From Amoebidium appalachense (taxonomy: Eukaryota; Ichthyosporea): 64,000 nucleotides of DNA. The position numbers and the translations under genes were made by a program. The first letter of the stretch is position 1, and each line of letters starts with the position of its first letter. The notes below the pieces were generated by a model that saw only the letters and a program-made list of their open reading frames with translations, was not told the DNA's origin and did not search any database. The stretch is taken from contig CAVNZM010000019.1 of NCBI GenBank assembly GCA_963693365.1, positions 62,001 through 126,000 of the forward strand, in the 5' to 3' direction. Shown here in pieces: positions 10,329 through 19,494 of this stretch.

Positions 10329-12713
10329 TTAAATGGAACTCGTCCATGACCCATCGCTCACAAACAACACGGCGCCATTGTCCCTGCGCACCACAGCAAT
10401 CAGCACTCCCGCGGTGCTTGCTGCTGTGCCGTTATTGGCCACGAAACTAACGACGTTTCCAAAGGGCTGTAGGGTAGCATTGATCTTGGGGTAGGAGGTG
10501 GTCGTCCAGCCACCGACTACCACTCCGAGCTTAATGCCGTTCACACTCACTTGCATCGTCTTGTCGCACAGCGCATGAATCACAACATCAAGGGGGGAGC
10601 TCCCGTTGTCGTAGGTTTTGTAGCCGTACGTCCAGCTGGGCATACAACCCAGATGCGCGTTAGGCACGGACCAGATCCACTTTGCGACAGTGGTCACAAA
10701 CCCCGATGCCGAGCCCCAGGGCGACATGGGGTACGTGCCAAGTTCAACAGCCCATCTCCGAATGTGATAGCCGTTCCATTCGCACAGGACTCCTTGGTTC
10801 CGGTAGGCCTCTGGAACATCAGGCTCCATGATATATGTTTGCTGCGTACTGTAAGTCCAGGCGGAAATACCGGGTGGATTTGTCCAGGCCTGCAACGGCC
10901 ACGCTGCCACCGTCTTGCGCATATAGCAGTAGCCATAGACACCGCCTACATTGACGACGGGCGCAAAGCCAAATTGCCGACACCCCGAGGTGGCCTCTGC
11001 ACGTGCCATGCATTGCTGCGGGCTTGCGTATCCGAAATTGCTGGCATCTGTCCAGTCGTTGAATGTGTTGCTGGTGCTGTGGTCGGCCAGCTGGTCAAAC
11101 ACGTACCAGCGCGAGCGTGCATACGGCATGTAGACGTACCACCCCGACCAGTTGTTCCAGCGCCATGGCACACACGAGTTGACAAGTGTGGTAGACACGT
11201 AGCTCGAGGTGTTTGTCGCTGCGCCCGGCATGGTCTTGGTCAAAAGATCCGCCCTCACCACCACAGATTCTGCCGACCGCACCCCATTGGGGACCATGAC
11301 ATCGTTTGTGTTGATGTCACCAGACACACAGTTAAGATTGGGCGCACTGCTGGTGGTTTCGTAGCAAACCTTTGTGTAACCCTTTGTGTCTGCGTACGCG
11401 ACTATTGCCGCCCAATGGTTTGTTCCAGCTGGGTTGGATACCGAGGCACCCGCCGAAAAAGTTCTCCTTGCCAGCTGTACCCAGGGGGCTCGGGTGGTCT
11501 GCGGCACAATGCACACGTAGTCCCAACTCCCGCAGTCAAGCATGCGTGTCCACCTGTCCTGCGACGACTGCACCTCGGCAAACTTGCTGGGGTCGTACCG
11601 TCCGAACGCGTTGCTGTACTCGCAGTAGATCAGGTACAGCGGCGTGCGGCTCCCTGACATGCTTGCACACGTTACGGCCACGGCCCCGGCAGCCACACTT
11701 CTGATCTGGGGCCGCCGGCACGCCACGAAGCCCGGCTTTGGGACTAGGTAGAAGAATACGGACGCCGTTATCTGACGGGACTCGCCTTCGGGTTTATCAA
11801 CGAAATCGGATGTGGACATGTCTAAGGTTCCGACCCCGTAGACAGCCACCGGCTCGGTGTTGTTCTTGCTCACTATCTTGCATGGCATCAGCCCGTGCTC
11901 CTTAGTCACACAGAAGCCCCCCCACACCGGTCCATACGCGTCGCACTGGAACATCACGGCATTGCGCGGTGGCACCGCCCGGCGCACCAGCGTGTAGGTC
12001 TCAAACTCCACCTCGTTGCACGCCAGCCGCCGCACGTCCCGCCCGATGGCTTCGGGATCCATGCAGTGCAGCGCCACGTTGCGCACGCCCACCTCGCTGT
12101 AGCTGCTGCCCGTCTGTGCGCCGATGCACACGTAGCTGCTGCTGGGCGACACGGACGTCGTCACAGCCGTGCTTGTGACGGTCTTTGTGGCTGCCCCGTG
12201 CACGTACGTCACCCGCTGGTCCCGGACCACGTCAATCACAACTGGCGTCCAGGCCCCCGTCGTCGTGTACGTGGAGTCGAGATCCACGGACTGCGTGAGC
12301 GTCTCGGTGCTCAGCGTACCGGCCTGGCCGTCCATAGTCAGCCGAAGGTCCACGTTGGTGCTTCCACTGCTCGATGCGTGCCCCAGAACGGGACTCCACA
12401 CGGCCGCCCATATCTTGGTTCCCGGCAGCGCCGTGAAGCGCTTGACCCGCACCTCGAAGCTGAGCGTAAACCGGCGGCCCGCATGCAGGGGCCAGAACAC
12501 GTAGCCCAGCTGGCTGGCCGTGCCCGGGGTCAGCCGGATCTCCCCCCCTGTCTTGTCCAAGTACGCACATCCTCCCAGGTGGCCTGTGGCCGGGGCCTGC
12601 CAGCCCGTGGCGGCCCACACGTCCGGGGTCTCCCAGACGAGGCACCGCGATCCCTGCTGGCTGGTGGGCAGCCACGCAATGCGAGCTGTAAGGGCACTCA
12701 CACGGTCGCCCAT
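10329..12713 (-). CDS. Large fibre/lectin-like surface protein, paralogue 1
   Basis: A 794-residue protein. The ATG at 12713 (MGDRVSALTARI) aligns with the starts of its two paralogues at 14338 and 14372. Upstream sequence in this frame is the shadow of the next gene. The N-terminal 150 residues share the paralogue pattern (W-x-A/P, LGG-x-AY, GEIRLT, GYV-W). The middle shares GxFC...HG-MPCKI, F-YLVPKPGFVA and YVCIVPQTT. Near residues 560-640 there is an apple/PAN-like cysteine stretch (QCMARAEATSGCRQFGF). The C-terminal 150 residues read like a galactose-binding-type beta sandwich (KWIWS, QVSVNGIKLG, GSWTSS). The likely role is carbohydrate binding at the virion surface. No signal peptide is seen. 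Confidence 0.65.
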   Translation of the reverse strand: MGDRVSALTARIAWLPTSQQGSRCLVWETPDVWAATGWQAPATGHLGGCAYLDKTGGEIRLTPGTASQLGYVFWPLHAGRRFTLSFEVRVKRFTALPGTKIWAAVWSPVLGHASSSGSTNVDLRLTMDGQAGTLSTETLTQSVDLDSTYTTTGAWTPVVIDVVRDQRVTYVHGAATKTVTSTAVTTSVSPSSSYVCIGAQTGSSYSEVGVRNVALHCMDPEAIGRDVRRLACNEVEFETYTLVRRAVPPRNAVMFQCDAYGPVWGGFCVTKEHGLMPCKIVSKNNTEPVAVYGVGTLDMSTSDFVDKPEGESRQITASVFFYLVPKPGFVACRRPQIRSVAAGAVAVTCASMSGSRTPLYLIYCEYSNAFGRYDPSKFAEVQSSQDRWTRMLDCGSWDYVCIVPQTTRAPWVQLARRTFSAGASVSNPAGTNHWAAIVAYADTKGYTKVCYETTSSAPNLNCVSGDINTNDVMVPNGVRSAESVVVRADLLTKTMPGAATNTSSYVSTTLVNSCVPWRWNNWSGWYVYMPYARSRWYVFDQLADHSTSNTFNDWTDASNFGYASPQQCMARAEATSGCRQFGFAPVVNVGGVYGYCYMRKTVAAWPLQAWTNPPGISAWTYSTQQTYIMEPDVPEAYRNQGVLCEWNGYHIRRWAVELGTYPMSPWGSASGFVTTVAKWIWSVPNAHLGCMPSWTYGYKTYDNGSSPLDVVIHALCDKTMQVSVNGIKLGVVVGGWTTTSYPKINATLQPFGNVVSFVANNGTAASTAGVLIAVVRRDNGAVLFVSDGSWTSSI

Positions 12714-12736
12714 AATGCAGTCCCCCACAAAATGTG

Positions 12737-14338
12737 CTAGGCGAGCATGGCCATGTTCAGGTACCAGCCACAGGCAGCGTGCCAGCGCCACACCAGCAGG
12801 TTGGTGTCCGTGTAGTCGGCGTTGGTGTACGCCGTTGGCGATACACGCGGCTTGGCGTTCTCGAACACGTCGGTGCGGATGATGCACGCCCCGTCCCGCC
12901 ACGTGGTCTTGGCCGGCCACGACGGGGCCGGCTTGAAGTAGTACCCCCGCCCCAGTGCCGGCTTGTACGAGTAGTCCACGGCCATGAGCGTGACCCCTTT
13001 TGCGGCCGCCATGCGCTCGCCCTCCGCCACGATCTCGTCCACGTCCAGGCCCGTGAAGGTAGTCGCCGGTGACCACTCACCACCTACAGAACTTGTGCAG
13101 ACGCCTCGTGGGAGCGTCACGTACCGCCCCTTGGTGGTCTGCGGGACGACGCACACGTACTCCCACGACCCGTCGTCTGTAAGCGTGATAGCGCCCATGT
13201 ATTCACACAGGATCGAACCCCCCGGCTCGTACGAGCCGTACGTGAACGTGTCCGTGCGTTCCAGAGAGATGAGGTACAGGGCGCCACGCTCTTGCGCTGC
13301 CCGTGGTTTGCCGATGTACAGCGCGCTATTGGGCGGTCCCCCGATCTGCCGCCTGCGCGTTGCAACAAACCCGGCCTTGGGCACCACATAGAAGAACGTT
13401 GTGCTTGAGTAGGACGCCCCACCCAGGGCGTAGTACGCCGTCATCGGGCTTCCGATCGCCGAAATCTTGCACGGCACCATGCCGTGTGCTGATGCGCAGA
13501 ACCCCGCATAGATCGGCCCCAGATTAACATGTACCCCAAACGTCACGGCCCCCGGCGGCGGTCGGCTCGCACGCACAAGCGTGTGCGTGGGAAACTCGAG
13601 CTCGTTGATGGCCGTCAGCGCGGCGTCGCACCCGGGCGACGGCGTGTTGGTGGTGAGCGTGATGTTGCGCACGGCGTGCTCGCACGAGAGCCCGCCCGTG
13701 CGTGCGCACAGTGAGAGGATGGTCGCGCGCGTGGGGGCAGGCTGTGTGGGTGTCTGGGTGTGCAGCTGCGTCCAGCCCGCTCCCTTGTCCAGCAGCACCT
13801 GCAGCCCGTTGGTCTTGGCGGCAAACCGCACCATGCACGTCCACCACACCCCGTTGGTGCCGGCTCGGGGGTACGTGGCTGTGCCCAGCACCGTGGCGCC
13901 AAAGTACACCCGCGACTGCGCCTCGTACTCGTCAAACGTCAGCCGGTACGCCCCGGGCTGCAGCAGCTCGTCTTCCCCCTGGTATCGCTGGCCGGAGTAC
14001 CGTTGCCCCAAGCTAAACCAGTTGGCCCACAAGGCATCGGCACCGCTGGTCGTGCCGTCGCCGGCCCTGAACTGGAAAGCAAGCTGGAAGTTGTCCACGG
14101 GTGGCATTACCCACACCACATAGCCGTGCTGGCTGCTCTGCTTGTCCGTCAGCCGGATCTCCCCCCCCGCCCTGTTCATGTACGCAGTCCCCCCCAGCAC
14201 GCCCGCCGCCGGCGCCACCCACGCCGTGCCCTGCTGCGTGGCGCTCCACGTTTCGGCGTTCTCAAGCACCAGCGTCGTCGTGTGCCGCCCTGCCAGCTTG
14301 TCGATTCGCGCGTCCAGCGTCGCCAGCCGGTCCGCCAT
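12737..14338 (-). CDS. Fibre/lectin-like surface protein, paralogue 2
   Basis: A 533-residue protein starting MADRLATLDARIDKLAG at 14338. It shares with the genes on both sides the N-terminal block (LGGTAYMNRAGGEIRLT, GYVVWV), the middle block (GAVTFG, AGFCASAHGMVPCKI) and the block YVCVVPQTTKGRYVTLPR. The ending, W-RW-C-WYLNMA, matches the 14372 gene. It faces that gene head to head with only 33 bp between start codons. The family is not recognised from known domains; a beta-rich surface or fibre protein is inferred from paralogy and context. Confidence 0.65.
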   Translation of the reverse strand: MADRLATLDARIDKLAGRHTTTLVLENAETWSATQQGTAWVAPAAGVLGGTAYMNRAGGEIRLTDKQSSQHGYVVWVMPPVDNFQLAFQFRAGDGTTSGADALWANWFSLGQRYSGQRYQGEDELLQPGAYRLTFDEYEAQSRVYFGATVLGTATYPRAGTNGVWWTCMVRFAAKTNGLQVLLDKGAGWTQLHTQTPTQPAPTRATILSLCARTGGLSCEHAVRNITLTTNTPSPGCDAALTAINELEFPTHTLVRASRPPPGAVTFGVHVNLGPIYAGFCASAHGMVPCKISAIGSPMTAYYALGGASYSSTTFFYVVPKAGFVATRRRQIGGPPNSALYIGKPRAAQERGALYLISLERTDTFTYGSYEPGGSILCEYMGAITLTDDGSWEYVCVVPQTTKGRYVTLPRGVCTSSVGGEWSPATTFTGLDVDEIVAEGERMAAAKGVTLMAVDYSYKPALGRGYYFKPAPSWPAKTTWRDGACIIRTDVFENAKPRVSPTAYTNADYTDTNLLVWRWHAACGWYLNMAMLA

Positions 14339-14371
14339 TGCCCACTGCGCACATTTGTTTTGCCCTACTCA
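14339..14371. promoter_or_regulatory. 33-bp divergent promoter between two paralogues
   Basis: Only 33 bases separate the start codons of two homologous genes transcribed apart. On the plus strand it contains TTTGTTTTGCCCTACTCA directly before the ATG. The last part (CCCTACTCAATG) recurs before the gene at 28871, so it may be a late initiator-type promoter element. No TATA box is present. Confidence 0.45.
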
Positions 14372-16000
14372 ATGGCGGACCGCCTCGCCCGCCTCACACA
14401 GCGCATCCTCAACATCGAGGGCTCGCCCCCCCGATGTGTGCTCCAGGAGACCCCCGAGAACTGGGCCCGCACCAACTGGGCGTGCCCCACCACCGGCACG
14501 CTCGGCGGCAGCGCCTACATGAACAGGGCCAATGCCGAGATCCGCCTCACCAACCGCGCCGCCAACCAGACCGGCTACGTGTACTGGCCTGTGTGCCCCG
14601 GGCAGCGCTTCGTGCTGTCCTTCAAGTTCAGGACCGGCGCCGGGTCCATCCCGCAGAAGGAGGCCCTGTACGTGTCGTGGAACCAGGCCAACTCGTTCCC
14701 AAACGGAGCCGTCGCCGGCAAGGAGTTCCGCCTGCAGTTCAATCCGGGGTCCGGGAAGGTCGTGTCCTACCAGCCCAACGGCTCGTTCAACTTCCTGGGA
14801 TGGCCGGCCAACGGCACCAACGGCGCCTGGCAGACGTGCGTCATAAGCATCGCCCCGGACGCCGGCTACGTGTTCTGTTCGCTCGGCCGGCTGCGCCTGA
14901 CATACACACTGGCCGACCTGACCCCCTCATCCACCGCCAGTACCTTTCTCTCGCTGTGCGCCTACACATCCACGGCCGACTACACCGAGCACGCCGTCAA
15001 GGACATCGAGCTGTGGACGTACGACCTGGGCGTGCCCGGCCGCGACGCCCGCTCGCTCGTGCTCAACGAGATCGACGGGCCCGGCTACCGCTGGGTCCGC
15101 AGCCCGCGCGTGCCGCCCGGGGCCGTGACGTTTGGGATAATCTACAAGGAGGGTCCTACCTTCGCAGCTTTGTGCTTCACGTGGGCGCACGGCTCGAAAT
15201 TTGGAACGGTCCGATGTGTCAATGTTACCACCGGGTCCCTTGCAGGCACGTATGCAGCACCAGGTGTCGCAGGCATGCCCTCTCTGTACCGCAACATGTT
15301 CCAAACGGACAACTTCTTCTACCTTGTCCCCAAGCCGGGCTTTGTCGCCGTTGAGAGGAGGTACCCGAGCTTCGGATCGGATAGCTGGACCGCCCCACCA
15401 GGCGCCCTCTGCACGGAGTCCCTCAGTTGGCTCTCGAACACACCCGTTCCCGCCTATCTTGTCAGCGACGGGAGAAGCGATTCCTATATTTTCGGAGGCG
15501 CCATCAACAACGAGAACATACTATTGGACGTCGGCATGGATGAGATAAGCGTATCGTACGGCCACAAAACAAAGTTTGTCTGTGTTGTCCCTCAGGCTAC
15601 AAAGTACAGATACGTGGCACTGCCTTATAATGTGGCAATCAACACCGCAAAAACCAAGCAGTCGGTCAGGGATAGTACGGAACCGTTCTGGGACACAAAC
15701 GAAATGGGGCGCCTCATGGAGGCCGCCAACCCAGGCGTTTCGTGTGCGAAATTTGATTTTACAAGCGACAACAATGAACCTCTGGTGTCCTCCTTCTACA
15801 CGGGCTCCCCGTGGCCCGCACAAACGACTGGCAACTACTACACGGGAAGCATCGTGCGCCTGGACGACCTCGAGGGCGCAAAGCCAGATGGCACCGTCGA
15901 CGCGCAGCAGTACAAGGACGTGGACTACTATGACGCCACACGGAACCTGACGTGGCGCTGGTGCGACTGGGCCGGCTGGTATCTCAACATAAATGCGTGA
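14372..16000 (+). CDS. Fibre/lectin-like surface protein, paralogue 3
   Basis: A 542-residue protein starting MADRLARLTQRILNIEG. It repeats the family blocks: a TPENW opening, LGGSAYMNRANAEIRLTN, GYVYWPVCPGQRF, then PPGAVTFG, FFYLVPKPGFVAVERRY, FVCVVPQATKYRYVALPYN, and a terminal W-RWCDWAGWYLNI. It ends 12 bp before the convergent stop of the repeat fibre gene. The three-gene family suggests diversification of a receptor-binding or surface coat protein. Function is inferred only. Confidence 0.65.
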   Translation: MADRLARLTQRILNIEGSPPRCVLQETPENWARTNWACPTTGTLGGSAYMNRANAEIRLTNRAANQTGYVYWPVCPGQRFVLSFKFRTGAGSIPQKEALYVSWNQANSFPNGAVAGKEFRLQFNPGSGKVVSYQPNGSFNFLGWPANGTNGAWQTCVISIAPDAGYVFCSLGRLRLTYTLADLTPSSTASTFLSLCAYTSTADYTEHAVKDIELWTYDLGVPGRDARSLVLNEIDGPGYRWVRSPRVPPGAVTFGIIYKEGPTFAALCFTWAHGSKFGTVRCVNVTTGSLAGTYAAPGVAGMPSLYRNMFQTDNFFYLVPKPGFVAVERRYPSFGSDSWTAPPGALCTESLSWLSNTPVPAYLVSDGRSDSYIFGGAINNENILLDVGMDEISVSYGHKTKFVCVVPQATKYRYVALPYNVAINTAKTKQSVRDSTEPFWDTNEMGRLMEAANPGVSCAKFDFTSDNNEPLVSSFYTGSPWPAQTTGNYYTGSIVRLDDLEGAKPDGTVDAQQYKDVDYYDATRNLTWRWCDWAGWYLNINA

Positions 16001-16012
16001 ACTTGTCAGACT

Positions 16013-17360
16013 TTACTCAAGCCGGGCGACCAGCGCCTCGAGCGCCGACGTCAGCCGGTCCACATGGTCGTTGATGGCCAGCACGGCCTCGGCGATCGTC
16101 GCCTTGCCCGCGGCGGGCCCCACGGTCGGCGCGGCCCACGTGCCCACGTTGGCCGGCGGGGCGCTCGCGTTCAGCGCGAGCACGGCGGCTGAGATGGTGG
16201 TTTTGGTGGCGGCGGGGCCCGTGGTGGGGGTGGTGTAGGTGCCGACCACGCTGGTGTTTGCTTTGGTGTTCAACTGCGTATCGCAGTAACTTTTGTCGGC
16301 CTTCGCAGCCAGCGTAGTGCCTTGAGTGTGGACGGTTGTTTGGAGTGCCTGAACGTGTGTTGGTTGGGTGTTTGGAGTGCCTGCACAGTGCTTGAGTCTG
16401 CTTTCGCCGCTAGGGTTGTGCCGTGTGTCTGCACGGTGCTCTGCAAAGCATCCACAATGGTAGCTTCCGCTTTTTTGGCTAGAAGGCCGTCTACGTAACT
16501 TGAGTCTGCTTTCGCCGCTAGGGTTGTGCCGTGTGTCTGCACGGTGCTCTGCAAAGCATCCACAATGGTGGCTTCCGCTTTTTGGCTAGAAGGCCGTCTA
16601 CGTAACTTGAGTCTGCTTTCGCCGCTAGGGTTGTGCCGTGTGTCTGCACGGTGCTCTGCAAAGCATCCACAATGGTGGCTTCCGCTTTTTTGGCTAGAAG
16701 GCCGTCTACGTAAACGGTTCTGTTAGTGAAATCGGTTCTTAATGTTGCAACCACGGCCTTGGATTCCCTAAGGTCGAGTTCGCCATCGACATAGGCGGTC
16801 CTATCAGTAAAGTTGTTTCTGAGCTTCCCCACCACGGCCTTGGTCTCCCTGTTCGACAATTCGCTGTCTACATAGACAGTCCGTTCGGTGAAGTCACTGC
16901 GGAGCTGGGCCACCACACTCTTCTCTTCTTTTAGAAGGACTTGCTGTTCGATGTTTGTGCACCGGTCACCAAACTCCTGCGTGATGCCATCGAGAGTTGT
17001 GTCGATCGTGATCTTATCTGCTTTCTGGTCTAGGCGCTCCGCCACACTAACTTCATCTGCTTTTGTATTAACCACCTCGGCAAGCGCTGCCAGTGCAGTC
17101 TTCTCAGCCTTGAGAGCCAGACTAGCTTGATGGCTTCTCAATGTTGCGTTGATTTCATTCACCGTGGACAACACGTTATCGTCCTTGACCGTCAGCGCGC
17201 TGTTCAGGACCCCCACCGCCGCGCCCAGCGTCAGCCCCGCGCACGGCCCCTCAACCGGAACGGAGTAGGGGAGGACTTGGGCCACGCACGCTGCCGCATC
17301 CTCGAGGTTCAGGGTGCCCGTGTCGAATGAGATGGAGTGGGGCACGAGTGCCTGCTCCAT
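16013..17360 (-). pseudogene. Trimeric-fibre-like repeat protein, broken by two frameshifts
   Basis: Starting at the ATG at 17360, the reading frame encodes a fibre-like protein. About 100 N-terminal residues are followed by successive short repeats of the form x-KAD-x-V-D-x-L-x-KK, typical of phage and viral fibre shafts. The frame is lost near 16579-16583, where one repeat copy has a T5 run and the other copies have T6. It is lost again near 16337-16383, where a 15-bp motif (TGTTTGGAGTGCCTG) is doubled at a 32-bp offset. The C-terminal frame then continues to the stop at 16013 (VARLE). Either the gene is decayed or the repeats are misassembled. The neighbouring surface genes support a fibre role. 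Confidence 0.6.
16391..16712 (-). repeat. Three tandem 108-bp repeats inside the fibre gene
   Basis: Three near-identical units start at about 16391, 16499 and 16606. They encode a 36-residue repeat containing ALQSTVQTHGTTLAAKAD. The middle unit lacks one T. Near-identity at the DNA level indicates recent expansion or ongoing recombination. Confidence 0.85.
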
Positions 17361-17464
17361 GCACACCAGTTCTTTGCAACGCAACATTTGCTTACAGCGC
17401 CGATGATAATCATGCAATCCACTGATCGAATATTTTGCTTGCCTATATTCCGGGAGGGGCTCCT

Positions 17465-17752
17465 TTATTCAATAAAAGCGGTCCTGGACAGGGCGAACAG
17501 GGTCAACCCCACGACCCTGTTCTCTAGAAATTTCGGAGACATTGCAACGGGTGCCACGGTGTTCTCTTTGTCCGCGGGAGACATGGTGGGGCCGAGGACC
17601 GTTTTCTCTACGAATTCGCGGGCCAAAGGGTCGCGCCCGCCGTCCTGTTCTCTCTGGTTTGGTAAGAAAACGTCCGGGCGGGTCGGGCTGCTCGGGGGGA
17701 GAACACGGTCGGTGCATCTTGGGGAAGGGGGGGGGGGGGGGGGGGGTTTCAT
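17465..17752 (-). CDS. Small hypothetical protein before the fibre gene
   Basis: A 95-codon frame whose N-terminus is a proline run created by a G tract on the plus strand, so the true start is uncertain. The C-terminal half (EFVEKTVLGPTMSPADKEN, then a hydrophobic tail ending SRTAFIE) looks protein-like. The stop TAA sits inside GAATAAAGG, a poly-A signal overlapping the stop, as in other genes of the window. No family is recognised, and a non-coding alternative is possible. Confidence 0.35.
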   Translation of the reverse strand: MKPPPPPPPSPRCTDRVLPPSSPTRPDVFLPNQREQDGGRDPLAREFVEKTVLGPTMSPADKENTVAPVAMSPKFLENRVVGLTLFALSRTAFIE

Positions 17753-17770
17753 CCCCCCCCTTTATTTCGT

Positions 17771-18601
17771 TCAAAAAAGCAGTGTCGACGCCAGCTCGTT
17801 TGAGAACGACTCGCGCTGCCTGAGGTCGCGCTGTGTGCTGATGGACGGGAGGTTGTCCAACCCGGCGCTGTGGATCGCTGGGTCGGGTCGTAGCTGAAGG
17901 TTGCCGTTCTTCTTGTACACGGCGGGTGCCGCCACGTTGCGGGGACGTGTCGTGGCGGCAAGCACCTCCTGCGGCGTCAGCTTCGCCACGCTCAGCCTCT
18001 CACGCGGCCGCATCTCGCTGCCCGTGAAGAGGCCCGTGCCCCGGATCTGTGAGATCGCGTCCATGGTGGAGTTGCTGACGTTTGGCCCTGCCCGATGCAC
18101 GGTCTGCACAAGGTTGGGGTGCACAGCCGGACGTGCGGGCGCGCCGATGAGCGCTGACGGTGTGCCTGAGGGAACCACCGAAGCCTGCTGCACAGCCCGC
18201 GTCGAAGGAGGCGCCTGCGGTACCGTAACTGGCCCGTTGCCCGTGTTGACGACCGTGCCCCCGCCGTCGGCCGTGGCGTACTCGTCGTAGCCGAGCACGT
18301 ACTCGTCCTCCTCGTCTCCAAAGTACTCCTGGTTGCCCATGGCGACGGTATCGTCGTCGAACCCCCTAGCACTGTCCCGGTATGCAAGTGCCAGGTCTCG
18401 GTCAAATGGGCTGTCGGAGGTTTGCAGCCCCCACTGCATGCCAGGGTCGTTGTTGCCTCCGGGCTGTTGCCCCGGGTCACTGTCCTCAGGCTGGAACGTA
18501 GGTGCTGTTGGCCATGCCGACGCCCTCTTGTTGTAGTAGTAGAAGCCAGCTGCGATGATGCCCATGTACAGCAGCGTGCGGTCCATGGATCCAGAATTCA
18601 T
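17771..18601 (-). CDS. N-terminally anchored membrane protein, probable virion component
   Basis: A 276-residue protein. Residues 8-24 (RTLLYMGIIAAGFYYYN) form one transmembrane or signal-anchor helix. The rest is a hydrophilic, Pro/Gly/Gln-rich, acidic-then-basic tail with little predicted fold. The layout resembles small anchored virion membrane proteins of large DNA viruses, but I recognise no family. AATAAA lies 7 bp after the stop. The start codon follows the motif TTTTTTCTATACAA by 5 bp. The gene diverges from PCNA with 88 bp between. Confidence 0.6.
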   Translation of the reverse strand: MNSGSMDRTLLYMGIIAAGFYYYNKRASAWPTAPTFQPEDSDPGQQPGGNNDPGMQWGLQTSDSPFDRDLALAYRDSARGFDDDTVAMGNQEYFGDEEDEYVLGYDEYATADGGGTVVNTGNGPVTVPQAPPSTRAVQQASVVPSGTPSALIGAPARPAVHPNLVQTVHRAGPNVSNSTMDAISQIRGTGLFTGSEMRPRERLSVAKLTPQEVLAATTRPRNVAAPAVYKKNGNLQLRPDPAIHSAGLDNLPSISTQRDLRQRESFSNELASTLLF

Positions 18602-18606
18602 ACCGG

Positions 18607-18620
18607 TTGTATAGAAAAAA
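18607..18620 (-). promoter_or_regulatory. T-rich promoter motif TTTTTTCTATACAA
   Basis: Minus-strand motif 5 bp before the ATG at 18601. Nearly the same motif precedes the genes at 33056 (TATTTTCTATACC) and 63183 (ATTTTTTCTATACAA). The repetition before unrelated genes suggests a virus-type (late or intermediate) promoter. This is inference from recurrence only. Confidence 0.5.
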
Positions 18621-18645
18621 GCCCCAACCCCCGGGCCCCCAAGGG

Positions 18646-18653
18646 TATAAAAA
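18646..18653 (+). promoter_or_regulatory. TATA box of the PCNA gene
   Basis: TATAAAAA, 36 bp before the PCNA ATG, in a C-rich context. Its spacing fits a short-leader RNA polymerase II promoter. Similar boxes precede the genes at 25417, 26838, 27718 and 38220. Confidence 0.65.
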
Positions 18654-18689
18654 CAGCGTTGCCGGCACGTTCAGCGTCAGTCCCCCACC

Positions 18690-19475
18690 ATGCTCGTCAA
18701 GACCGTGCAAGTCAACACGTTCAAATGCGCCATCGACAGCGTCAAGGACATCCTCGGCGAGGTGACCGTGCTGTTCAGTGGGAAGGAGGGCTTTGTTCTG
18801 CCCGCAGTTGACAATGCAAAGAAGGCCTACGTCTACATGAAGCTGCACCCCGACAAGTTTGAGATCTTCGACGTACCCAACGATGTGACCGCCACGTTCG
18901 AGATCCAGAACCTGTACAAGATCGTCAAGAACGCCACCGCCCACCGCTTCAACAGCATCGCATTCACCGCCACGGACGACACCCTGCAGGTCAAGATGGA
19001 GACCACCGATGACAGCAGCTGCATCGTGTACAACATGACCCTGGTCAAGGAGGTGCGGCAAATCCTCGACGCCCCATCGCTCGATTACGACTGTGTCTTT
19101 GTCATCGACGCCCAGGAGCTTGCGCGCTACCTGAGGGACATCCAGGCCGTGTCCAATGTCGTGAAGATCACTGTCGCGGATCGCACGCTCCGGCTGCGTG
19201 CGCTGGGCGCGCTGGGGAAGTGCAGGATAGACATCCCCGAAAAGGGAGAGGACGCGCTGAAGATCAGAAGGGGAAAAGCCACGGGTGTGGAGTTCAAGAA
19301 GGTCCCGATCGAGAAGGTCAAGGCGCAGTTCATGGTCAAGTATCTCAGCGCGTTCTGCAAGGGCGCGTGCGTGAACAGCAACGTCAGGATACACATGTCC
19401 AGTAACAAGCTCATCCGATTCGAGTACGCCGTCAGTGACTTAGGCGTCCTAGCCTTCCATCTGTGCCCATTGTGA
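18690..19475 (+). CDS. PCNA: PCNA-like DNA sliding clamp
   Basis: A 261-residue protein, the normal length of eukaryotic and viral PCNA. The opening (KTVQVNTFKCAIDSVKDI) and the two-domain alternation of strands and helices match the clamp fold. The region around VKITVADRTLRLRALG corresponds to a central sheet, and KYLSAFCKGA is the usual FKYL/YLxxFxKA segment of domain II. The C-terminus (VSDLGVLAFHLCPL) matches the conserved end before the final tail. PCNA tethers polymerase and ligase to DNA. A TATA box is 36 bp upstream, and the transposase gene starts 19 bp downstream on the same strand. Divergence from cellular PCNA fits a viral gene. Confidence 0.88.
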   Translation: MLVKTVQVNTFKCAIDSVKDILGEVTVLFSGKEGFVLPAVDNAKKAYVYMKLHPDKFEIFDVPNDVTATFEIQNLYKIVKNATAHRFNSIAFTATDDTLQVKMETTDDSSCIVYNMTLVKEVRQILDAPSLDYDCVFVIDAQELARYLRDIQAVSNVVKITVADRTLRLRALGALGKCRIDIPEKGEDALKIRRGKATGVEFKKVPIEKVKAQFMVKYLSAFCKGACVNSNVRIHMSSNKLIRFEYAVSDLGVLAFHLCPL

Positions 19476-19494
19476 GATTTTCCACGCCTGGGGC

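Noticed and set aside
12713-13076. N-terminal extension of the 915-codon frame at 10329
   Set aside because: Low-complexity His/Arg/Gly sequence opposite in frame to the neighbouring paralogue; the start at 12713 matches the family.
16391-16712. Possible CRISPR array
   Set aside because: The 108-bp units are contiguous, without spacers, and code for a 36-residue fibre repeat.
17337-17897. 186-codon plus-strand frame over the small minus gene
   Set aside because: Runs antisense through the anchored-protein gene and a G run; no coding character in its second half.
18486-19394. 302-codon minus-strand frame across PCNA
   Set aside because: Antisense shadow; the PCNA translation on the plus strand is clear.
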